From: Sisyra terminalis
Taxonomy: Eukaryota; Arthropoda; Insecta; Neuroptera; Sisyridae
DNA: 64,000 bases
Assembly: GCA_958496175.1 (NCBI GenBank)
Contig: OY292279.1
Coordinates: 3,410,001 to 3,474,000 of the forward strand
Reading direction: 5' to 3'
The translations under genes and the position numbers were made by a program. Every line of letters begins with the position of its first letter. Position 1 is the stretch's first letter. Shown in pieces: positions 28,126-36,680 of the stretch. The notes beneath the pieces were generated by a model. That model saw only the letters and a list, made by a program, of their open reading frames with translations. It ran no database searches and was not told the DNA's origin.

Positions 28126-28460
28126 ATCCAAATTACCAAGAGACTTTGGACAATGACATTGTTTTTGGGCTGAAGAAAGGATCATCTTTATGGGATATAA
28201 ATGATTGGTAAGTATCAGTACTTTTGGGATTTTCAAATATTGTTCTAATTGATTTTTCGTTCCAGAAGAAGCTGGCCGATGACAACGGAGAATTATTCAA
28301 TCGATTTGAATTGTTTTTCATTTCCAATTGGAAGTTTGAGGAATCAATGCAGATCGTTGGAGAATCATCAATGGAAATTCATCTTGGATATCATTTCCAC
28401 AATTGATATCTACCAAGAAGATCACTGATGGATTTACTGCAACATTCAGTGCTGTAAAGT
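28126..28460 (+). pseudogene. Captured two-exon gene fragment in left arm (decayed)
   Basis: An exon-like block at 28126-28207 is preceded by TTTTTACAG and followed by GTAAGTATC. After a 58-bp intron ending TTTTTCGTTCCAG, a second block starts at 28266. In the frame that begins AAGAAGCTGGCC the second block stays open for 46 codons to a TGA near 28406. In the matching frame the first block contains stops, so this copy looks decayed. An AATAAA-like TTTAATAAATC lies at about 28465. I do not recognise the peptide, and it could be a fragment of a host or element gene. Confidence 0.45.
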
Positions 28461-29030
28461 GTGTTTTAATAAATCAGTGAATATATAAAGTGTTTATTTT
28501 AATATAAAGTGGTTTAAGTGATAAATTGTGTTAATATATGAAAATTCCAAAAAATTTTATTTACTTAATATTTATTTATGATTGTAACAATTGATACTAT
28601 TGCTTACATAATTTATATAAACTATTGTAAATATGCAAAAAACTTATATTGTATTATTGTTTATGTTTAATTGATATTTAACATTAATAAATTAATTTTA
28701 ATAGAATTCATTGTTTCAATTCGATTTACCCTACTTATCCTCTTGAATTTTATATTTCAGAGTTTGAGAATACATAAAAGAGTTAAGTTAATGCAACGAT
28801 AAGGTAAGTAAGGTAAGTTCAATGTTTCTCGATAGATTATCGAAAAAAAGGATCAAGGAATTAATAATTTTTCAATGTGGTTTCACAAATTTTCCGAACG
28901 TAACATGAAGCAGCTATGGTTAAAATATTTTTGGAAAATTACATTTCCTTCGATCAAAAAAAATTTTCAATTTCTACAAATCTCTTAATAATTGTTTATA
29001 TAAGAGTTTTAACGTCATTTACATATATCA

Positions 29031-29107
29031 TCTGATAGCCGAGTCGTCTTGGTCGCCGTTGCTGTTGTTCGGAGTCGAGGTCCCTGGTTCGCATCCCGAT
29101 TGGTCCC
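29031..29107 (+). other. tRNA-like (type II, Ser/Leu-like) pol III promoter segment, copy 1
   Basis: The segment has an A-box-like TAGCCGAGTCGTCTTGG at 29036-29052 and a B-box-like GGTTCGCATCC at 29086-29096, about 50 bp apart. The GGTCCCTGGTTCGCATCCCG stretch looks like a T-arm. The spacing and the GCCGAGT start resemble class II tRNAs such as tRNA-Ser or tRNA-Leu, but I cannot draw a complete acceptor stem. I call it a tRNA-derived SINE-type head rather than a functional tRNA. It is repeated at 30323 and, inverted, at about 32290. Confidence 0.55.
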
Positions 29108-30099
29108 GGATTTTTATAATTTCTAATAATTGATTTCTATTCCTCACAGCATTTAATATCACTAATTAACGTTAATAATTAATTCCAGGCATTGTATCAT
29201 CGAAATATTCTATCGAAAAGTTGCAGCTTTCGGGGTTGGAAATGATCGATCGATCGATCGATGATGCGATATATTTTTCATTTTTTTTTTTGCTCATTGG
29301 TTTTGTGACGTCACTCAGTTTTATATATATGACGTCACACATATGTCGCTAACCAATGACGTCATTCCCAAAAAAAAAAACGAAAAATTAGCGAATTTTC
29401 GATTTTCGGGAACTAGGATTCTGGGAATGGCTTAGTTACGTCACGGGAGGTCTAAAAAACATATTCTATAGTCAATTTTTTTCGTTTTTTTTTCGAAAAT
29501 TTTCCGGCCGTAATTTTGAAAAATCCCAAAAATAGGTCAAAATTGCCGATTTTTTACACTTTTTTCAACTTTAACGCCGTTTTAAGCAAAAACCGTCGAT
29601 CGTAGGTTAACGATAGTAGGCTCATTCGATAGCGCTTGAATTACTCTATCGATCGTGTAAATTTGGTCCCGAAAAAGCTTAAGGGGAAAAACTTTTTTTT
29701 TTCAACCCTTCAGAAATTTCATTTCGTCGACCAAATGTACGTCGATTTTTTTCAAAAAATTATTTATCGAACTTTTCGATGAAATATGCACCATAGCTGC
29801 ATTACGTTACGATCAAAACATAAATAAATCAAAAAATCAATTTTTCGATTTCGTTAATGGATTTATCGATTTTACATATTTACATATTATGCATCATAAT
29901 GCAATGCAAATGTACATTGTTTTCTTGAAAAAAAGGATCAAGGACCTAAAAATATCCTAATGTGGTTTGACATCTTTTCCGATCGTAACATGGAGCACCT
30001 TTGGTTAAAATTTTTCCGGAAAATTACAAGGATATCGTTCCATTGTAAAAAATTTTAAACTTAATTAATTCGATATTAAAGTATTATACATTATGCAAG

Positions 30100-31265
30100 A
30101 TAATGCTAGTCCAACACAAATTTGTTTTTTTCGAAAAAAAGGATCAAGGAGCTTAAAATGTTGCAATGTTTTTATTCAAATTTTCCAACTTTAGTATGGA
30201 GCAGCTATGGTCAAAATATTTTTGGAAAATTCCAAGTCCTTCGATCGAAATTTTTTTTCAATTTTCTATAAATCTCATAAGAATTGTATATATACGAGTT
30301 TTAACGCCATTTACATATATCTTCTGATAGCCGAGTCGTCTTGGTCGCCGTTGCCGTTGTTCGGAGTCGAGGTCCCTGGTTCGCATCCCGATTGGTCCCG
30401 GATTTTTATAATTTCTAATAATTGATTTCTATTCCTTACAGGATATAATATCACTAATTAACATTAATAATTAATTCCAGGCATTGTATCATCGAAATAT
30501 TCGATCGAAAGTTCCAGCCTTTCGGGGTTGGAAATGGATCGATCGATCGATCAATGACGCAATATATTTTTCATTTTATTTTGGCTTATTGATTTTGTGA
30601 CGTCATTTTTTTGAACAATGGGGATGAGGACCTCGAATTTTCGAATTTAGCGAAATGGGATTTCGGGAATGGCTTAGTTACGCTGCGGGAAGCCTAAAAA
30701 TAATTTTTAATTATATAATTTTTCTTTTCTTGGCGGAAATTTTTCGGGCAAAATCCAAAAAAATCTGACAAATTGGCCAAATTAGACACTTTTTTCCACT
30801 TTTTTCTACTTTAACGCCGTTTTTAGCGAAAACTATCGATCGTAGGTTAACGATAGTAGGCTCATTCGATAGCGCTTGAATTACTCTATCGTTGGTGTAA
30901 ATTTGGTCCCGGAAAACCATAAGGGGAAAAACTTTTTTTTTCTACTCTTCAGAAATTTCATTTCATCGACCAAATGTACGTCGATTTTTTCGGCAAAATT
31001 ATTTGTCGAATTTATCGATGAAATTCGCACCACAGCTGCATTACGTTACGATCGAAACATAAATATATCAAAAAATCAAGTTTTCGATGTCGTTAATGAA
31101 TTTTACGATTTTACAAATTTATATGTTATGGATCATAATGCAATGCAAATGTAAATTGTTTTCATAAAAAAAAGGATCAAGGACCTAAAAATATCCTAAT
31201 GTGGTTTGACATCTTTTCCGATCGTAACATGGAGAACCTTCGGTTAAAATTTTTCCGGAAAATTC
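30100..31265 (+). repeat. Second direct copy of modules C-D inside the foldback element
   Basis: This segment repeats 28850-30020 in the same orientation with more divergence: the AAAAGGATCAAGGA start, the tRNA-like block, the CAGGCATTGTATCATCG segment, the GATCGATCGATC run and the TAGGCTCATTCGATAGCGC segment recur in order. It contains a 92-codon open frame (30876-31154, plus strand) whose translation resembles the 107-codon frame on the minus strand of the inverted copy (31377-31700). The equivalent frame in the left D module is broken by a T-run length difference near 29693. I do not recognise the peptide and consider coding doubtful. Confidence 0.8.
30323..30402 (+). other. tRNA-like segment, copy 2
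   Basis: Near-identical to the copy at 29031: A-box-like TAGCCGAGTCGTCTTGG at 30328-30344 and B-box-like GGTTCGCATCC at 30378-30388. It is followed by the same GATTTTTATAATTTCTAATAA tail region, so the unit moved or was duplicated together with its flanks as part of module C. Confidence 0.55.
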
Positions 31266-32214
31266 CATGAAAATCGTCTGGTGAGTTATATTTATCAAAA
31301 GATTTTCTTAGAATTTTCCGGAAATATTTTCACCAAAGGTGCTCCATGTTACGATCGGAAAAGATGTCAAACCACATTAGGATATTTTTAGGTCCTTGAT
31401 CCTTTTTTTCAAGAAAACAATGTACATTTGCATTGCATTATGATGCATAATATGTAAATATGTAAAATCGATAAATCCATTAACGAAATCGAAAAATTGA
31501 TTTTTTGATTTATTTATGTTTTGATCGTAACGTAATGCAGCTATGGTGCATATTTCATCGAAAAGTTCGATAAATAATTTTTTGAAAAAAATCGACGTAC
31601 ATTTGGTCGACGAAATGAAATTTCTGAAGGGTTGAAAAAAAAAGTTTTTCCCCTTAAGCTTTTTCGGGACCAAATTTACACGATCGATAGAGTAATTCAA
31701 GCGCTATCGAATGAGCCTACTATCGTTAACCTACGATCGACGGTTTTTGCTTAAAACGGCGTTAAAGTTGAAAAAAGTGTAAAAAATCGGCAATTTTGAC
31801 CAATTTTTGGGATTTTTCAAAATTACGGCCGGAAAATTTTCGAAAAAAAAACGAAAAAAATTGACTATAGGATATGTTTTTTAGGCCTCCCGTGACGTAA
31901 CTAAGCCATTCCCAGAATCCTAGTTCCCGAAAATCGAAAATTCGCTAATTTTTCGTTTTTTTTTTGGGAATGACGTCATTGGTTAGCGACATATGTGTGA
32001 CGTCATATATATAAAATTGAGTGACGTCACAAAACCAATGAGCAAAAAAAAAATGAAAAATATATCGCGTCATCGATCGATCATTTCCAACCCCGAAAAG
32101 CTGAACCTTATCGATCGAATATTTCGATGATACAATGTCTGGAATTAAGAATTAATGTTAATTAGTGATATTATATGCTGTAAGGAATAGAAATCAATTA
32201 TTAGAAATTATAAA

Positions 32215-32296
32215 AATCCGGGACCAATCGGGATGCGAACCAGGGACCTCGACTCCGACAACAGCAACGGCGACCATGACGACTCGGCTATCAGAT
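32215..32296 (-). other. tRNA-like segment, inverted copy 3
   Basis: Reverse-strand counterpart in the right arm. The B-box complement GGATGCGAACC is at 32231-32241 and the A-box complement at 32274-32290. One base differs in the A box (TCATGG in place of TCTTGG on the sense strand). Confidence 0.55.
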
Positions 32297-32836
32297 GATA
32301 TATGTAAATGATGTTAAAACTCATATATAAACAATTCTATATTGATGGAAACTTAAAAAACATTTTCGATCGAAGGAATTGGAATTTTCCAAAAATATTT
32401 TAACCATACCTGCTCCTTGTTACGTTCGGAAAAGTTGTCCAACCACATTGGAAAATTTTTAATTCCTTGATCCTTTTTCGATAATCTATCGAAAAACATT
32501 GAACTTACCTTACATACCTTATCGTTGCATTAACTTAACTCTTTTATGTATTCTCAAACTCTGAAATATAAAGTTCAACAGGATAAGTAGGGTAAGTCGA
32601 ATTGAAACAATGAATTCTATTAAAATTAATTTATTAATGTTAAATATCAATTAAACATATACAATAATATAATATAAGTTTTTTGCATATTTACAATAGT
32701 TTATATAAATTATGTAAGTAAAAGTATCAATTGTTACAATCATATATGTACAAACATTGAGTAAATAAAATTTATTTGATTTTTCAGATATTGACACTAT
32801 TTATCAGTTAAACCACTTTATATTAAAATAAACACT

Positions 32837-33194
32837 TTATACATTCACTGAATTATTAAAACACACTTTACACCACTGATTGTTGTAGTAAATCCATTGG
32901 TGATCTTCTCGGTAGATATCAATTGTGGAAATGATATCCATGATGAATTTCCATTGATGATTCTCCAACGATCCGAAATAATTCCTCAAACTTCCAATTG
33001 GAAATGATAAACATTTCAAATCGATTGAATAATTCTCCGTTGTCATCGGCCAGCTTCTTCTGGAACGAAAAAATCAATTAGAACAATATTTGGAGGTCTC
33101 AAAAGTACTGATACTTACCAACCATTTATATCCCATAATGATGATATTTTCTTCAGCGCAAAAACATGTCTTTGTCTTTGTTGGTAATTTGAAT
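32837..33194 (-). pseudogene. Captured two-exon gene fragment in right arm (frame open)
   Basis: This is the counterpart of the left-arm fragment. The first block is 33194-33119 (acceptor CAG before it, donor GTAAGTATC after it) and the second begins at 33059 after TTCGTTCCAG. The first block is 76 nt against 82 nt on the left, a 6-nt difference that keeps phase. Joining the blocks gives an open frame of about 70 codons (reading ...MGYKWL / KKLADDNGELF...) to a TGA shared with the left copy. A second overlapping frame (from 33046) is also open for 69 codons. I recognise neither product. Splice signals preserved in both arms suggest an origin from a real spliced gene. Confidence 0.45.
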
Positions 33195-33346
33195 CTGTAA
33201 AAATATAATTTATTATTATTTAAAAAAATTATACTTTCTAGTTACATAACATGTATACTGGGGAACACACGGCGCAGCCCATTTACATAATTGAAACTAT
33301 GGTTCCTAAACTTCTGCATTTATTAAAAAAACAGATAGTTGCGAGA

Positions 33347-33920
33347 TTGCTGTTCCTGATAAGGGTTCTTTTTCCTAAGTTTCAAAAAGGACAATTTTCA
33401 AGTACATAAAAAGGAAATAAGAGATAATTTTTTATTTATTGAAGACTGAATCATTCTTAACGGTATTGCATAATTCAGCTCTTCATAAGAAGGACTTACA
33501 AGTATAAACATGGTTTTAGTCACTACTAAGCCTATTTCGATGATTAAAACTTGAAATATTATTATGGTCCTGTTTATCCCGTGATATCAATACTTTTAGA
33601 TGGAGATATACTTCTGATACCCTTAATACTTATGCTGCACTTCCAAAAGGCTTACATTTGCAGTTATTTAATTAGATTTTCTCTGCATGATTTCGTTTTT
33701 AATATATTTCATTTTTGTCGTTCATAAGTTAGTTAAACGTTGGAAAAAATCCACAAAATTAATAGAAAGTACATGTAACATAATGTAAACATTGCGCCCA
33801 TACCAACAATTTTACAATAAATATTACCTGTTTCACATTTATTTAATTCTATTCTGATTTAATGAAGTAAAAATGTAACATTGGCCATCAATTCAAACAA
33901 CCATAACGTTAAAAATTATA
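33347..33920. repeat. 574-bp insertion in the right foldback arm
   Basis: Absent from the left arm at the matching place (27977/27978). Its first part (about 33370-33480: AAGTTTCAAAAAGGACAATT, CAAGTACATAAAAAGGA) resembles the element's own outer end at 34130-34240 and the extra copy at 34460-34600. It may be derived from another member of the same family. Confidence 0.6.
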
Positions 33921-34429
33921 TTTATTTAGATATAGAAAAGACAATTTTATAATAAAAATCTTCAAAAATTAGCTGTCAAATTGACATGCATCCTAGCTCC
34001 ATCTACGCTAGAACGTGTGAACTCTTGACATGAACGTCAATTAAACCACCTTAAGTTTATACCGTTACCTATGAGTCAGGGGAATGTACTCATAGCTTCC
34101 AACGAAATACGACACGCATTTTAGCGTTGTTTAGTAGAACAATTATCAAGTACATAAAAGGATATATGGGATGTTTTTTTCGCCAAAATTGAGCTGAATA
34201 TTATAGAATAAATCATCATTAACCTTATTGCAAAAAAATAATAGTTATATATTGCCTAGATCCTTGGAAATTTCAGACGGGAAGATAAGGATGTGAAAAC
34301 GTATACATCAAATAAGACTTAAAAATTGGTCATTTTCGAGGGGTGGCTTTTCCTTATGACAGCAATTTTTCTCAACGGAATATCAAACAATGCCCTAACG
34401 TGAGGAGGGAACTACAAAATTTTTTATCC

Positions 34430-34610
34430 TGTGTGCGAAAGGACACCCAGAATATTGTGTCAAAGTTTCAATAAGGACTATTTGCAAGGACATAAAAAGG
34501 ATATAAGGGATGCTTTTAATCGCCGTAATTGAGTTCAATATTATGGACTAAATCATCATTAACCTTATTGCAAAAAAAATATATTTATATATTGCCTAGA
34601 TCTATTATAA
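34430..34610 (-). repeat. Extra truncated copy of the foldback element end
   Basis: GGACATAAAAAGGATATAAGGGAT...TAATTGAG...ATTATGGACTAAATCATCATTAACCTTATTGC...ATATATTGCCTAGATC repeats 34150-34264 in direct orientation just outside the element. The window therefore has three related copies of this end segment (near 33380, 34140 and 34470). Confidence 0.7.
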
Positions 34611-35883
34611 CAACCGTTTGAATTGCGCTAGGATATTTTTTTCGGTACATTCCTCTACATCCAATAAAGTTTTTGAGAAATTGGGGAAAAATAATAATAG
34701 AAAACGATTTTTTTTCTCAAGATTAACACATTTATTATCTAGTTACATGTAACATGTACAGATGATTGATATGGAAGTAATAATTAAATTATTACAAACA
34801 ATTCGAATGTTTTTTTTTTTTGTTGACTGTATACAAATAAATTATGTCAATTTTCAATATAAATTCATTTTTTTTCATTTGTATTAAAAAATTTAAAAAC
34901 AGTTTTGTGAAGTTTTAAATTAACAGATTTTCATTATGTATATACAAATTTCATTTAGACTAGTTAATAAATTTGTTTTGATTAGTCATTATAATTAATA
35001 TTTTTTTTTAAATATATTTTTTATAGAAAACAAACGATGATTTTCTTTGAAAAAATTAAAAAATTTATGTACAAAATTCTTATATTCATGGGACTGATTC
35101 TTTAGTTTTTTTTTTTTTTTTTTTTAATTTCCTCTTATGTCACTTCCTGCGTGCTTTATTCCCTTCCACTATCTTTTTACATACAATTTACAATATTTAC
35201 GGTTTTTATAATTCTTTGTATAATTTATTTTTATATCTTTCATTAAATATTTTTCATATCACTCATAGCCAGGGCAACTTTGTATCAATTGTGTAGTCGT
35301 TCTAAAGCTTCTTCAGTCATTTTGAATCGAAAGTCGTTCGTTAGTGCCCTTATTGTCGGTTTATTGCTATTTTTTTTTCAAAAAGAACTCGCCAAATTTC
35401 TAGTGATGTGAAGATAATTTGTCCGAAATCCACTTGAAAAATATTCCAGAACATTTCCAGAATATTCCAGAATATTCCAGAACTAAATGGAAAAACATAT
35501 ATATTGTATAACAAGTCAACTTTTGAATAAAATCTTCATTTGACTTATCGAATACTCAAAGAAATGTTTTTCGGACAATTTACATCAACTGATTTTTGCA
35601 GTTGTTGGTGTTTTGCGTTCGATTCAAAAGCTATTTAGCACTAATTGGTATACAGATTTAATTAATATTTAAATAGATTTTCTGACGAAATTTAATTAAG
35701 TTTTCTCTAAATAAATTAAGAAAATTTCTTCTATCTATACACAGGTATTTACATTGGCATGAAAGGGAGCACATCGAATTTTCTAGGCCGGTTAATACAC
35801 TAATTGTTATCTTTTTTTTTTTTTCATTTGGAATTCTAATAATTTGCTAGAATGGAACGAGACAAAAATAATGTTCAACAAGT
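34611..35883. other. AT-rich 3' flank and probable 3' UTR of the SASH1-like gene
   Basis: No protein gene is recognised here. For a minus-strand transcript ending after the stop at 35884, AATAAA signals (TTTATT on the plus strand) occur at 35360-35365, 35224-35229 and 35155-35160, so the UTR could be roughly 0.5-0.75 kb. The rest is homopolymer-rich (long T runs near 34810 and 35108-35125). Confidence 0.45.
35444..35482. promoter_or_regulatory. Heat-shock-element-like array of eight alternating TTC/GAA pentamers
   Basis: TTC at 35444, GAA 35449, TTC 35455, GAA 35460, TTC 35465, GAA 35470, TTC 35475 and GAA 35480. From 35455 to 35482 six alternating units sit exactly 5 bp apart, and two more precede them with one 6-bp step. 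HSF trimers bind inverted nGAAn repeats at this spacing. The site lies between the gene's stop codon and the candidate polyadenylation signals. It could also be read as a short 10-bp tandem repeat (CCAGAATATT) with no function. Confidence 0.5.
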
Positions 35884-36680
35884 TCATTTTGAGTCCGACG
35901 TTTGAATTGAATGGGACCGGGGGCACGTGGGCGACATGCGATTTGAGCAGTTGTTGATGAAAGTTTTCGTGGGACTTTGGTCCACTTTTGGCGGCATCGA
36001 TCGTAGATTTGTCGACGACAATGAGCTGCTACTGACGCCCGAATCGCTAGACTTTTCACTGAGACAACCACCCTTTAGGGTGGTTCCCGAAAGATTTGTA
36101 TGTTCGCTACTTAATCCTAAATCACCGTTATTGCCCACCACATATTTCACCATCGTTAGTTTATCGTTTGCTTCGCAACTATCCTCCAAAACTGAACCAC
36201 CAGGACCAATCTTTCGATTGCTGTTACGTTGCGTTATATTATTACGGCGTTGCTGTTCCATAAGTTGCACCCGGGCGAACGGGTCAAACGGCCGAATTTT
36301 TTCGGTGCTGGGCGAATGCATTATGTTCGGGGTCATTGGCGAGGATGGAATATTCGGATGGTAGTTGATGGGACATTCGATTCGGTCGTCCGTCTTTTGC
36401 CCACTTTGGGCCAATTTAACGCGGGCTAAAATTTCATTGCTGCACTGTTCCACGACCGAATCGAGATTATTGGAATTGTCGGCATATGATGTTTGGTCAC
36501 TTGCATCGGATTCGGCATGCGTAAGTCGAGAACTTTTCAACGATGCATCGTAACATCCGGAATCTCTGGGGAATTGGCGTCGACCAAACGGGGAACAAGT
36601 TCCCCCGGCTCCTAGCGTTAACGCTCGATTTTGGTCATCCCCTTCACTACTAGATCCGGCTATATCTCCCTCACTTCCAG
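35884..36680 (-). CDS. SASH1: SASH1-like terminal exon (Ser/Thr-rich tail and stop)
   Basis: Acceptor TTTTTTTTTAG; the first two bases (CT) complete a Ser codon. It encodes GSEGDIAGSSSEGDD, a Cys-poor low-complexity tail with ECPINYHPNIPSSPMTPNI, FDPFARVQLMEQQRRN, SEKSSDSGVSSSSLSS and a TSDSK end, with TGA at 35886-35884. No second SAM domain is visible. The tail is probably disordered and rich in possible phosphosites. Confidence 0.88.

Larger units (their letters stand above)
27583..30060 (+). repeat. Left inverted arm of the foldback element (modules A-B-C-D)
   Basis: This arm pairs with 31311-34311 read on the other strand. Outer module A shares with the right arm the stretches GATGATTTAGTCTATAATATT, CATTCCCCTGACTCATAGGT and GAGTTCACACGTTCTAGCG. 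Module D includes GATCGATCGATCGATGATG, several TGACGTCA sites and the segment around AACGATAGTAGGCTCATTCG. Left and right copies differ by scattered substitutions and small indels, so they are homologous but not freshly duplicated. Confidence 0.85.
27583..34311. mobile_element. ~6.7-kb foldback element with long modular inverted arms
   Basis: The sequence at the left end (GTGTATGCGTTTTCACATCC, followed by the ATCTAGGCAATATATAAC region) is the reverse complement of the right end (GGATGTGAAAACGTATACATC at about 34290-34311), and similarity continues inward for kilobases. The module order is A (27583-28110), B (exon-like, 28120-28500), C (28770-29160, tRNA-like), D (29160-30060), C' (30100-30480), D' (30480-31265), a ~45-bp spacer, then inverted D (31311-32150), C (32150-32480), B (32540-33220) and A (33230-34311). 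The left arm thus holds an extra C-D copy, and the right arm holds a 574-bp insert. No transposase or polymerase frame is recognised. The architecture resembles foldback (FB-type) elements, with long, internally repeated inverted termini. I find no target-site duplication. The element abuts the satellite on the left. Confidence 0.8.
31311..34311 (-). repeat. Right inverted arm of the foldback element
   Basis: This is the reverse complement of the left arm with modules in mirror order. Compared with the left arm it has a 574-bp insertion (33347-33920) between sequences that are adjacent on the left (TATCTAAATAAA and TCTCGCAACTATC). The innermost modules of the two arms are only ~45 bp apart (about 31266-31310), so the DNA or an RNA copy could fold into a very long hairpin. 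Confidence 0.85.

Noticed and set aside
29031..29107. Functional tRNA gene
   Set aside because: A and B boxes are present, but no complete acceptor stem or clear anticodon arm could be drawn, and the segment repeats with its flanks as part of an element.
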